Shown here piece after piece: positions 11,504 to 22,590 of a DNA stretch of 64,000 nt. Position 1 is the stretch's first letter. Each line of letters starts with the position of its first letter. The position numbers and the translations under genes are program-made. Below the pieces are notes generated by a model. It searched no databases, had not been told where the DNA came from, and worked only from the letters and a program-made list of their open reading frames with translations. Source of the DNA: Epiperipatus broadwayi (taxonomy: Eukaryota; Onychophora; Udeonychophora; Euonychophora; Peripatidae); contig JAQFVV010012434.1 in assembly GCA_028023455.1 (NCBI GenBank), positions 4,162,928 to 4,226,927 on the forward strand, read 5' to 3'.

Positions 11504-12950
11504 TACAAAATTACAGATATAATAGAATTGACTTTATAAAATTTAACAATGCTCTCTTGTTGAAGTTTTGAATAAAATATGAGTTATTATTAATATTTTG
11601 TTCAGATAAAAAATATTTTATAAAAGAAATTATGCAACCACACTCAAAGTTTGATATTTTGTGGATTGTTATAATCAAAAGCCAGAATATAAAATAATTT
11701 AAAATTACAACAACATTTAGAAGATAAACTCTATTAGACATCAAATTACTAATACTCAAAGTTAAAATGGATAAATGCATTATAAAACAAAAACTTATTA
11801 TAAATATATATATATATATAACAAAAACTTATTATAAATATATATATATATATATATATAAGAAATTTGGTATTTGGTATGTAGATGTCATTACAACCCA
11901 TTCTAAATATCAACAACTTGTAAGTGTTAAGATTATCACTTCAATGTTTGAGCTTGTTATGTCATTATAGTATGGAATTTTTTAAAGAGAGTGATATTCT
12001 AGATACAGTTACATTTGCTTTTGCACTTCATAAAAAAATCCTGGAAGATCCTCTAACAACTAATGCATTATTAATGATATGATTAAAATAAATGTGTGCC
12101 ATTCCCAGCTTGGTGGAAATTAAGCTTTATAACTAATACAGAGAATTAAAGATAGACATTCAGAATTGACAATCCTTTACTGAATTAAATTTGCAAAGAA
12201 AGTAAAGTGATTGTGATTTTTTTAATGCATTGAAAAAACATAAAAACATATGACATATCATATGAGTCCCTTTAAAATTATATTTTGTTTACAAAATGAG
12301 ATATTTTGATCAATTTTTGATTCTAACAATATAAATATTAATGTGGCTCTCTTTGACTATGAATGCAATCTATTGATTTATTTGAATTTAGTCTGCAATA
12401 TCCAGTTTATAATCTTAAAAATGGAAAAGTTACAAATTAAAGTAACTGATTGTGCTTTGAAATTCTTGGAATACAAATAAAAAACCTGTTGAAGTTTTAA
12501 AACATGATGATAATTTGTTTGTTTCTTAACTTTAAAATTTTAGGAATATCTGGTTTTATGAAGTTATGTAAATAATGAAAAAATCCCTTCATTGTTTTAA
12601 TAAAGGGAATAGAAAGCATTAGAATGGAATGTCAATGTTTGCAATTTCAGCAAAATTAATGTCTGGAATTATGTTAGATAGGTTAATTTTAGTTAGAAAT
12701 AAGTAGTATCACAGATCCAGTACATTTTCAGAGAATCAAAAAACATTAAAATTATGGTTTTTGTTACATTTGTCAATTTCATAAGGGCAGTAAAATGTGT
12801 GGCAATAATTAAAGCTGACAGATTGTTTACTCGGTGAATTTATATTATATAGATTGTACAAGGTTACATATAAATAAAGTATATTTATTAGAAATACTAT
12901 GTCTGAAACATTTGAAATAAAAATAGTATTATAAATATTAATTTGTACTA
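11504..12950. other. AT-rich intergenic sequence
   Basis: A local duplication of acaaaaacttattataaata with TA runs lies at 11787-11861. Otherwise no recognisable element. Confidence 0.5.
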
Positions 12951-12959
12951 ACTTTAACT

Positions 12960-13420
12960 TTAGTCATTTTCCGGATAATAGATTTTGGAATGGTGCACCA
13001 AGATGCAATATGGATTCATGGTCACAATTATTAAAAATAATGATAAAAATTTCACTACTTTGATTTTTAGATTTATAGTATGCTGATGATTATGTTACTC
13101 TTGCTAATCTAAAAAAATCTATAGATTGTTTTAATGTTTTGAAGATAACCTACAATAACAGTAATTAATATTCAAAAAACTATGGTGGAAAAGACATTTT
13201 CAACAATACGAACAACTTTATTATCTTGATAGGTTTTTATATATAAACATTGAGATGAAACATAGGCTCCACTAGCAATTAACAAGTTAAAAAATAGTAT
13301 ACATCACCACAAAGATGTAATGACCTAACTTTATTGTAATTATCCTTAGGGTTGTCATTATTTCAGTTTTATTGTATGAGACAACATCGCTCTATAATGT
13401 AACATAAAAACACTTAAAAT
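12960..13420 (+). pseudogene. LINE reverse transcriptase relic
   Basis: At about 13078 one frame reads YADDYVTLANLKKSIDCF. This is the RT motif C (YADD) with the hydrophobic and Asn/Leu-rich context usual in non-LTR retrotransposons. About 250 bp downstream another frame reads VIISVLLYETTSLYNVT, close to the family phrase V..VLLYG.E. Multiple stops and shifts separate the pieces. The clade cannot be assigned, and the ends of the relic are not visible. Confidence 0.45.
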
Positions 13421-13780
13421 ATTATTTAAGATTATTCTATAATATTTTTAAGATATAATAGCTATATAATAAACTAATAACTATAATTATTTTGCTTTAT
13501 AGAATTCATCATCTTGAATTTACAATTGAAAGACCAAATTATGTTAAAATTGAGTAAGTAAAGTAAATAAATATTAACAAGTTTTCTAAAAATCATTTAC
13601 TATTTTTATTCATCATAGTTTTCATTGGAGAGAGCAATTTTATTTTCATTATAAAGATTATCTCAAAAACATTTAAAGATAAGCAATATTGATTACTTTC
13701 ATTGAGAAAATATGACTAAAAGTACAATACAATTGCGAACTTCAATTAAAAAAATATTGAAAATTTTCTACAAATCTTTA

Positions 13781-13854
13781 GCATTGGTAGATGAGAGGTC
13801 AGTGCAGTTGTCACAGGTTCACTTCCTGGCAGATGCTTTGACATACAAAAAAAA
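13781..13854 (+). mobile_element. tRNA-derived SINE fragment
   Basis: Box-B-like cacaggttcacttcctgg followed by cagatgctttgacatac and an A run. The tail matches the SINEs at 10921 and 11387. The 5' half is poorly preserved. Confidence 0.5.
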
Positions 13855-14342
13855 CCCTTTATTTCATAAATTAATAAGCAGCATTACCAAATATTAAATC
13901 TAAAATTGTATTTACCTGTGAAATATATGGACATATTTCTGCTTTGTGGATTGGTTTGAATAGTTATTTCAAAACTCACCAATAGCATTTTAAATCTATT
14001 TTTCTCTTTATATTTTTTTAAATAAGAAAAATCATAGTTATAATAATTGGTAGCTAATGATATAACTACAAAGTACAAATACAACATTGTTATTTTATTA
14101 ACAGAAAGGAGTTTGCTATTAACTGAAAGGAGACCTTTTGATTTCTCTTGGAGTCCTTAAAGGAACCAAATCAGGGCAAATTCCTAATGTCCACTCCATA
14201 TGTTCTTGTCATTGCAGCTGTTATTACTATGTGATTATTCATATAGTATACGAACATGGATGGGCTGCTCACCAACATGCATTAGCCAATGTGGTGAATT
14301 TATTGGCTTTTTAACTCTGAGTTTAAGAATTTTTTTCCAATA

Positions 14343-15334
14343 CACCTGGGTCTCGTTTTATGCGAATTATTTTAATGTGATTTTGAAGTTATGTGATTCA
14401 TGTTTCTTCTTAATATCTTTCATATTTCACTATATTTATTAGATATCAAGAAATTTAAAATTATTATTAACTTATTTTCACTTGAAATACTTTTTTTTTC
14501 TTTAAAAAATAAAATGTTATATTAGCAGCTAATGTGAATATGGCCTGAAGTTGTATTTAGAATTTTGGCTTCTATGTAAATAACTTATTTATACTAATGA
14601 GTAAATAATAATAATACATTTATATTTATATATAAAAATATTGCAATAATATTGCAATAAATTTTCAAAAAAAAAATTTTTAAATCATATATTTTGTTGT
14701 AAATAACAGAAATAAATAATCTTTTAGATTTTTAAAATAAAAAAATGAAGATTTTATAAACAGAAAATAACCTTTCTAACGAAATGTATAATCTTTTTGT
14801 TTTGATTTCGATCTCATTTTTTTAATATAGAAATAGAAAACTATTAACACAGCATAAGACTGAAAATGGCAATAGGTGTATATCACATCATGAATAAAAA
14901 TAAAGTGGCCAACAGGTTTCTCTGGGCATAATTGCTGAAAGATTTTTGACTTCGTTTAAGGAGAAGCTGCAATACATCACATCACATCGAATCTGATTTC
15001 TTTCCAGTTTACAAACTAATGCTAGTGGTAACGATTAAAATATGTATGAAAAATATAAAATTAAATATTGTAGTTAATAAAAAAGTAAAAAAAAGTTTGT
15101 CTTGTATTAATTTTTTTCAAATATTTAAAATTTTTATTAGTTATACTTTATTTGCTTATTTTTAAATGTAAATTATAAAGTATTTTTTCTTTGTTGCTTT
15201 ACTTTTATGCGAATTCTGAAAATTACAGACCCTATCCCTCATTTTTCAAGGTAAGTTAAGTCTATTTTTGTGCGATTTTTTTTAATGCAGGTTTTCTGTG
15301 GAACCTATCTACCACATAAAATGAGACCCAGGAG
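14343..15334. repeat. Short inverted repeat pair bracketing about 1 kb
   Basis: cctgggtctcgttttatg near 14346 is repeated as its reverse complement near 15315-15332 with one mismatch. Related ttatgcgaatt phrases occur at 14358 and 15208. These could be the eroded ends of a DNA transposon or two oppositely oriented fragments of one repeat. No transposase was found between them. Confidence 0.35.
14905..14995 (+). mobile_element. 3'-end fragment of LINE-X
   Basis: ggccaacaggtttctctggg and the following 70 bp match, on the opposite strand, the 3' untranslated region of the LINE at 52420-58260 (reverse complement of 52425-52520). The fragment ends in a short run of atcac units, likely the terminal tandem repeat of the family. 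It is a typical 5'-truncated insertion. Confidence 0.6.
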
Positions 15335-15471
15335 TATATACAATCATGTCAGACAAAAATAAATCATGGCCCTTATTTCCAGAAGGCTGTAAAGTCACCA
15401 ACCAAGGCAGCAGTTGGTGGCCAAAGGTGGAGGGTGCTTAAGAATCCCCTGATTCTGACTCAGGCTGCCAT

Positions 15472-16200
15472 TTGATGATGACTTTTTATTTAGGTACTTA
15501 CAACTGCAGATCACTTTCAAGTGAAGGAAGATTGCAAGAGTTAGAAAAAGAACTGTCTTATATTAAATGGGACATTATTGGAGTTTGTGAACTTAGAAGA
15601 AAAGGTGAAGAAACAATTGATTTAAACAGTGGACATATACTCTACTATAAAGGCACAAATATTGGAAATACAAGTGGAGTAGAATTCATTGTAAATAAAA
15701 AATTGAGGAATAACATTGTGGAATTGATAGTGTATCAGACAAAGTGGCAAGATTAGTTTTACAACTTAAAAGCAAATACCAAATGCAGATAATTCAGATT
15801 TATGCCCCAACAAGTTCTCATAGTGATGAAGTTATAGAAGATTTTTATATGGATGTACAAAAGACTTTTGATCAGAGTAAACAACATTTTAAAATTGTTA
15901 TGGGAAACTTTAAAGCTAGAATTGGTAAAAAAAAATGAAAGATGAAAATGCTGTAGGTAATTTTGGTCATGGTAATAGAAATGAGAGAGGACATAGACTT
16001 GAGGAGTTTGCAGAAAAAGAAAAACTTATATTATGAATTCTTTTTTTGAAAAAAATGTTAAAAGGAAATGGACATAGAAGCATCCAAATGAAGGCACAGC
16101 AGAATTGGATTATATTTTGACTAACAGAAAATACATATTTTAAGATTGTAATGTTCTTAATAAATTTAACACAGGAAGTGATCATTGATTAGTAAGATGT
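15472..16200 (+). pseudogene. RTE AP-endonuclease domain, frameshifted
   Basis: Begins MMTFYLGTYNCRSLSSEGRL at 15472. It keeps the endonuclease phrases IKWDIIGVCELRRKGEE, a second frame (15744-15938) with IQIYAPTSSHSDE, and then KIVMGNFKARIG, where the family has GDFNA. Further frames give NERGHRLEEFAEKEKL, ELDYILTNRKY and GSDH before RCKIHV. In the family these residues (E, D/N, SDH) nick the target DNA strand. Here the family's GDFN Asp is replaced by Asn (GNF) and frameshifts lie at about 15750 and 15935, so the domain is dead. Confidence 0.85.
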
Positions 16201-16329
16201 AAGATACATGTTAATGCAAAACTAGAGAGACAAAAATTATTAAGAAAAACAATATTTACAGTTGATATTCCTAATCTTCAGAAACATGCTAATGAATTTA
16301 AATTAGAACTTACAAATCGGTTTCAAGTA

Positions 16330-17943
16330 TAAGTAGATTTTGAACATGATTCAGATTTGAATGACGTTAATACGAAAATAAGCAATACACTTTTAAAAAC
16401 TGCAACAAAGATAGATGATAGAAAAAAGCAGCAATTCACCAATAAAATTTTTACTGAGACTAGAGAATTTATGAAGAAAAGAAGGAATATGAGGATATAC
16501 AATAATTATGCATTAAAAAAGATTGAATATCTCGAATTTTGTAAAATGGTGTGGAAAAGAGTTGAAAATGATATAAGAAAATATAATTGTGAACTAGCAA
16601 GAAAAGCTGTAGAAGAGAATAAAAGTATAAAGAGTGTAAAACAACATTTTGGTATTGGTAGGAAATTTATATCTGCAATTAGAAAAAAAGATGGCATTAT
16701 TACTAAAAAAACAGATGACATCATGAAATGTGTAAAAGACTTCTATCAAGAATTATATAGTAATAAAGAACAAGTGCATCCTATACCTATTATATCTTCT
16801 GAATTTTCCAGAATTTTGAATGAGGAAGTGAGACATGCAATTAAATTTATGAAGAAAAAGAAGGCTCCAGGTAATGATGGAATTATAATTGATATATTAA
16901 AAGAACCAGGTGAAGAAATAAATTTTTTTTAGCAAAATTATATACCAAATGTCTAAATGATGAAGATGTACCAGATGATTGGAAGTATGCAGTATTAATA
17001 TTAATATTTAAAAAAGGTGATAAAGAAGTTATTATAAATTACAGACCTATGAGTCTTTTATCAGTTTTATACAAAATGTTTACTAAGATAATTACAACTC
17101 GTCTACAAAAAACACTGGATTTCCACCAACCAAGAGAACAATCTGGATTTAAAAGTGGTTTTAGTACAGTAGATCATATTCAGGTATTGAAAGAAATTAT
17201 AAAAAAGATACATGAATATGAGTTGCCATTATGCTTAGGATTTGTAGACTATGAAAAGGCATTTGATTCTATAACATTTCTTCAGTGATTAAAGCATTGG
17301 ATCATCAAGGTGTAGATCCAGGATATTTTTAAAGAATATTTATAAAAATGCAACAGCAACAATTATATTACATAATGATAGTAGGAAAATCAACATTGAA
17401 AAGGGTGTAAGACAGAGTGACTCCATATCTCCAAAACTTTTTACAGCAGTGCTATTTTGTGGATTAAAGTGGGAAGCTAAAGAAGTGAAAGTAACTGGGG
17501 ATTATTTAAGTTATTTAGATTTTGCAGATGATGTAGTTGTTTTTGCAAATAATGCTTTAGAGCTACAGGAAATGTTGCAGGAGTTATCAGATGAAAGTAG
17601 GAAAGTAGGACTAAAGATAAATGTTAAAAAGACTAAAGTAATGTTTAATAGATTTTCTCAAAATATGAAAATAAAGATTGATTATGATGAGATAGAGGTA
17701 AACAGTTATAAATAACTTGGTCAGATTATTAATACAGATGAAAATATAATGGATGAAATTAATCATAGAATTAAACTTGATTGGAGTGCTTTTGGTAAAA
17801 ATAACTTGATACTAAAAGGAAATATCCCTATGTGTTTGAAAAGGAAGGTTTTTAATAAATGTGTTTTGCCAGTTCTTACTTATGGATCTGAGACTTGGAC
17901 ACTTAATAGAAGAGCAATGCAGAGACTTCAGATAGAAGTATGA
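16330..17943 (+). pseudogene. RTE reverse transcriptase domain, broken
   Basis: Three main frames (16357-16932, 17049-17288, 17449-17943) give the RT in order: a linker, then KKKKAPGNDGI, then NYRPMSLLSVLYKMFTKII, then motif A in GFVDYEKAFDSI. The region corresponding to motif B is present as VRQSDSISPKLFTA (17407 onward). Motif C is LDFADDVVVFANNALELQEM, followed by GLKINVKKTKVMF and the thumb. Stops at about 16930 and 17288 and a TAA at 17713 break it. Target-primed reverse transcription is its role in the family. Confidence 0.85.
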
Positions 17944-18275
17944 AGAGATGCATGTTGGGAGTAACAAGAAGGGATCAAAAACGCGATTTATGGGTAAGAG
18001 AACAAACAGGTGTTACTGACCTCATTTAAAAAATTAAAAGGCTGGAGTGGGGTTGGGCTGGACATATTGTTAGATGATAATAGATGGACAATTAAAAATT
18101 TTAAACTGAATTCCAAGAAATTTAAAAGACCAAGAAAAAGACCACATGTGAGATGGATGAAATAAGAAAGTGTGCAGGGGTGATGTGGAGAAGAGAAGCT
18201 AAAGATAGGAAAAGATGGATTGAATTTAGAGAGACCTTCATCCTGCAGTGGATTGATAATGGTTGATGATGATGA
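17850..18275 (+). pseudogene. RTE C-terminal region
   Basis: Reads VLPVLTYGSETWTLNRRAM, then after stops a frame with LGVTRRDQKRDLWVREQTG and LEWGWAGHIVR. It ends with RKRWIEFRETFILQWID immediately before the TGATGATGA tail. These are diagnostic phrases of RTE elements often annotated in animal genomes as craniofacial development protein 2-like. That name reflects transposon-derived gene models and is not a host function here. Confidence 0.8.
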
Positions 18276-19270
18276 TTGTTAAATTGGTGAATGGCTCTAA
18301 ATAACATATGGTAAAGTTTTAAAAGATAATGGCAATATATTAACTTCAAACTATTGGAATTTGAAAAATATATGGTTCAGAAAGTTTTGCATTTTGATCT
18401 AATAGTGCCTGCACTTTCTCAATAAAAAGATAGTATATAGATGCAATAATTATCATGAAACTTGCTTGTTACAGCTAATGTATTTTCAAGGATTCTGTTA
18501 GATGAATTGCTTTCAAATCACAAATAAATTATTAAAAAATATTAAAAATTTATTTCAAATTTATATTATATTTTTAAATATTGAAATATGATTAGCTTAA
18601 TCAGTATAATTTTTCAATTTGATGAACAGGAAAATAATTGAGTCCACAATTGGAAACCTACATTATTGGGAGAATAGACAATATAAAAATATTTTTTAGA
18701 TATTTGGCCCAATCACAGGAAAAATTAACAATATGCTTATATTTAGCAGAATTACTTTAAAAACAATTAATTTCACAATATTTCCAGGAAATTTAAAAAG
18801 AATATCATAATGTTCAAGTCAAAACATATTTAGATTTATTCATAGGTGAATCTATCTTCTGTGTGTAAAAAAAATTTCAATACAGTCCAATCACAGGTTT
18901 AACAGTTTTTCTTTTCAGTACTTTTTATTAACTTTATCCTAGTATTGTGTTTATCTAGAGGCTTTGGCATTCTATAAAACTGTTTCTATCATCTCAAATG
19001 TCTATGCTATAAATTTATTTTAAATCTAAAACAGATGAGTATAGGAAGATGTGGAATAATTACATTTGTTGAAATATGTGAAAAATTATTTGTGTTAAAA
19101 ATTATGTATAAATAAAATATTAATGCCTAATCCTTGGTTTTTATACTTTCCGAATGAAACTATATCAATATTATTACTGTATTATTTAGACAAACATATT
19201 ATTCCTATATATTTTTAAAAAATTTAAATTGAAATTAATTGATTAGAGTTTTATTTATATATTAAATTAT
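18276..19270. other. AT-rich intergenic sequence
   Basis: No protein, RNA or repeat unit recognised between the RTE tail and the left end of the PLE-2 inverted repeat. Confidence 0.5.
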
Positions 19271-19289
19271 CTACATTATCTAATATTAA

Positions 19290-20490
19290 GTACTGAGTGT
19301 CTTTCGAAAAATTTAACTTTATTTAAATATTCCAATTGCATTCAACTGTTAGTAATAGCACACAGGTTAGTATAAGCACACCATTTTAAGATGTATTATT
19401 TTCCTCTCTTCTTCAGGAGTTTCTGGAGAGTACTACTAGCTTGGGAATCAAATTTGGAATTTTAAATTGTTGAATATTGAATTTTAAGATAATGCTCTAA
19501 ACAACTGAGATATCCTGCCAAAAGCAACAATCAGTAGAAATTTTATATACTTATCTATGAGATTCCTTTAGATTTTTCCACATTTTTACAAATGCAAAAT
19601 TAATTAGTATTTCTATACATTATGTATATTCACCAAAAGTTGATGTATGTAGTATTTCACCATTAATATGTGAGCAGCTTTTTTGAATTTTCTTCTTTGT
19701 ATCTTTTCCTTTCTATTCAATATTTTTGTATTTTCCCAATTGAACACATGTTCATTGGTACATACATGGTCTGCTATCTTAATCACAACTGTTTTTTTCT
19801 TTTCTAAAAACAGCTTATGATCTTGAATCACTATTCAATGATTTGACTGGTATTATCAATATACATTCTTCCACTTTTACATGGTATTTATAGATGCAGT
19901 TTTTGCTTTTCCACATTTCAGGTTTAGGCTTTGTAGATGTTAGAATTCCTCATAGTGTGGTATGGCTCTGGAAAACTCTTCTGATATAAACTGAATGCAG
20001 ATTTTTTTTAATTTGTCTCTCTTTTTGGTATGTATGTGCCCACTATAGTACCAATAGTTGTTTTAGCTGTTGATGTTTTTTTTTTTGGTGTCTATTTAAA
20101 ATTTTGTTAATATTAACTGATAGATAACCATTTTTCAAAGAGTTTGTTCTGTATAGATCTTTTCTTTTTTTTCAAATCACTGGTTTCTGAACACACTTTT
20201 TGCTTTTTTTTCATAGTGATAGTATAACTCTATATTTTGTATTTCTGTTGTCATTATATGTATGTGCTAAGTATTTTATTATATGTGTGGGTATTCTGTA
20301 AACTGTAATTTTGATTTTGCTATGAAGGAGTCTTGTCATAAGAACATCTAATAATTTCAATTTTGTGCTTGTCCTGATTCTCTTGTAAATTTAATTGAAG
20401 GGAATATGTTGTTGATATGTTTTCAGAATGTTTCTAGTAGTGCTCTAACATGTGGCCATATAACAAATGTATTATCAACATAGAAAAGTC
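19290..20490 (-). pseudogene. PLE-2 inverted copy: RT C-terminus and GIY-YIG
   Basis: On the minus strand it begins at RT motif C, reading VDNTFVIWPH at about 20470, where Penelope RTs have YVDDTF. It continues through thumb-like sequence into the endonuclease. The best open piece (19613-19831) contains ADHVCTNEHVFNWENTKILN, the conserved region after the GIY-YIG core (H....H.INWENTKVL in the family). The 3' UTR follows with a tRNA-like segment (19400-19515). The 5' two thirds of the element are missing. Confidence 0.75.
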
Positions 20491-20494
20491 AAAC

Positions 20495-22330
20495 TTTATT
20501 AAATATAATGGCAGCCACTGAGGAAGTCACTCAAAAATTGTCTTTAGAAGAAGCAGCAGAATTATGCTAGAGAATGAGAAGAACACTTGGAAAATAACAA
20601 AAATTGAAGTTAAAAATATTCTATAATGAGAAAAAAGCAATAAAAATCTATCAAACTAGAAAATATATAATGATTCTCCCTGATGACAAAGGCAATGCAA
20701 CAGTTGTAATGATACTACTGATTATGATTACAAAATACAAGAACTCATGGCATCAAGCCAATACAGAATAGTGGAAAAAATTTGATACCAAGTATAGAAA
20801 CAAAGTTATAAGCATTACTCAGAAAGCATCACAGAAACTTCAATGATTCAGAAAAGTAAACTAACATCATATTTCAGCAAAAATTCTCATCTTTATGTCT
20901 TATATAAAATCAGTAAGGATCATGTTCCATTAAGAATTATTGTTAGTTCTAAATATTCACCTTGCCAAAATTTGTCAATATTTATTTACAAAGTTCTTAA
21001 TCCTTTACATACAAGACCCAGTTTTTTTTCAGGGATTCTATATACACTTGGTAGAATTAATTAAGAATATGTAAATTGAAAGAACTGAAGTACTAGTAAG
21101 ATTTGACATTGAAAGTATATTCACAAATGTAACTTATAAAGAAGCATTATCCATTGTAAGAAAAATATTGAATGGTGATAATAGTTTAAAACCAGAACAG
21201 CTCTTCCTATTGATACTATAATAAAACTATTTAAATTCTGCATAATAACCTACTTTCAATATAACATAGAATTGTTCCAACAGAATCAAGGAATGGCTTT
21301 GGGTTCATCATTATCATCCCTGATTAGCAATATTTACATGAAAGTGCAGCCATAAAAATTAGTTCATATACACCTAAAATTTTGCTTTACTATGTTGATA
21401 ATACATTTGATTTATGACCACTTGGTGATGGACTACTACAAACTTTCTGAAAACACATCAACAATATACCTCCTTTATTTCAATTAACGATAGAGTCAGA
21501 ACAAGAATAAAAATTTAAAAAGTCTTATGACAAGACTCCCTCATGGCAAAATCAAAATTACAGTTTACAGAAAACCCAAACATATAGGAAAAATCATGTA
21601 TATCCAATCACACCAAAAACACAAAACATGGAGTTATACTATCACTATGGAACCCAACAAAGGAAGTTTCTTCAGAAACCAGTGATTTGAAAAGAGAAAA
21701 GATCTATATAGAACAAACTCTTATGAAAAATAGTTTCCCATCAGCTACAATTAAAAAAACCTTAAATAGACAGCAAAAGACCCATCAAACAATAAACAAT
21801 TATTGGTACTGTAGTGTATTCACCAATACCAAAATTGGCTGACAAATTAAGAAAAATCTGAAATCAGTATAACACCAGAATAGCTTTCCAAGCTATACCA
21901 CAAAATGAATAATTATAAAGCCTAAACTTGAAATACTAAAAAGGAAAAACTGCATCTATGAAATAGCATGTGAATGTGGAAAAATGCATATTGATGAGAC
22001 TATTTATTCTATTGAAAAGTGATTGCAAGAGCACAAAGTGATTATTAAGAGAGAGAAAATAAATGTATCTGAGTTAGCACATACCATGTATGTACCAATG
22101 AACATATGTTCAATTGGGAAAATACAAAAGTATTAGATAGAGAGGAAAAGGTACAAAGAAAAAAATTTAAAAAAATCTTCTCACATGACAATAGCTAATA
22201 AACCCATAAGTCAATATTCAGTGACTATACATAATGTATGGAAACCACTAATCAACTTTGCTCTTAGGAAAAAGTGGAGAAATTAAGAGAAACCTCCTAG
22301 ATAAGAATATGAAATTTCTACTGACTATTC
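20495..22330 (+). pseudogene. PLE-2 main copy: RT plus GIY-YIG endonuclease, dead
   Basis: Frames in order: ILPDDKGNATVVM (about 20670), the conserved N-terminal RT entry phrase of Penelope elements; LYKISKDHVPLRIIVSSKYS (20900); VLVRFDIESIFTNVTYKEAL (motif A, 21090); NQGMALGSSLSSLISNIYMK (motif B, 21285); YVDNTFDL (motif C, 21400, family YVDDTF). The C-terminal GIY-YIG part reads YEIACECGKMHIDETIYSIE (about 21960), keeping the two Cys of the Penelope CxC pair, then ELAHTMYVPMNI and NVWKPL near 22240. Many stops are present. This pattern fits the canonical Penelope/Poseidon group with the endonuclease C-terminal. Confidence 0.85.
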
Positions 22331-22440
22331 CCTTTAGCAGAATGGCTCTATTGGTTAGAGAGTTTTCTTAAAATTCAATATTCAAGAATCTCAGGGTGCA
22401 TATTATATTTCCATGCAAGTACTATCACTGGTCAGGCCAA
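22331..22440 (+). other. tRNA-like segment in PLE-2 3' UTR (right arm)
   Basis: tagcagaatggctctattgg and ttagag recall a tRNA box A, followed by an attcaatattcaa spacer and a weak box-B position (tatttccatgc). The left arm carries the same segment in better condition on the minus strand at 19400-19515 (atatctcagttgtttagagc, then aaatttgattcccaagc). Because both arms have it at the same place, it belonged to the element before the pair formed. Confidence 0.55.
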
Positions 22441-22590
22441 CAATACCTGAAAAAGAGAGGAGAATAATAATTCTCAAAATGTTGTGCATATACTAACCTG
22501 TGTGCTATTACTAACACTTAAATGTAATTAGAATATTTAAATAAAAATATTTTTTCTAAAGACATTCAATACTTAATATTAGTTGATGAA

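Larger units (their letters stand above)
15440..18275 (+). mobile_element. RTE-clade LINE, copy 1 (best preserved)
   Basis: One polyprotein with endonuclease then reverse transcriptase can be read through in three frames with several stops. It ends just before a (TGATGA)n-like tail at about 18262-18278, the usual RTE 3' end. It is inserted in plus orientation, like the two more decayed copies at 25905 and 39680. No target-site duplication was determined. Confidence 0.85.
19270..22590. mobile_element. PLE-2: Penelope-like element pair, head-to-head
   Basis: A plus-strand copy (about 20495-22590) with RT and GIY-YIG relics is preceded by a minus-strand copy (19270-20490) truncated at its 5' side within the RT. 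The two 5' sides abut near 20490, and their 3' ends form the outer arms of a large imperfect inverted repeat. The outermost arm sequences still align (aatattaagtactgagtgtc at the left; reverse complement of gacattcaatacttaatatt at the right). An inverted 5'-truncated neighbour is a known configuration of Penelope elements. Both copies are riddled with stops. Confidence 0.85.

Noticed and set aside
14200-14442. 80-codon hydrophobic frame starting MFLSLQLLLLCDYSY
   Set aside because: Looks like a signal or membrane segment, but the composition is what T-rich DNA gives by chance. It overlaps repeat fragments and lacks family similarity.
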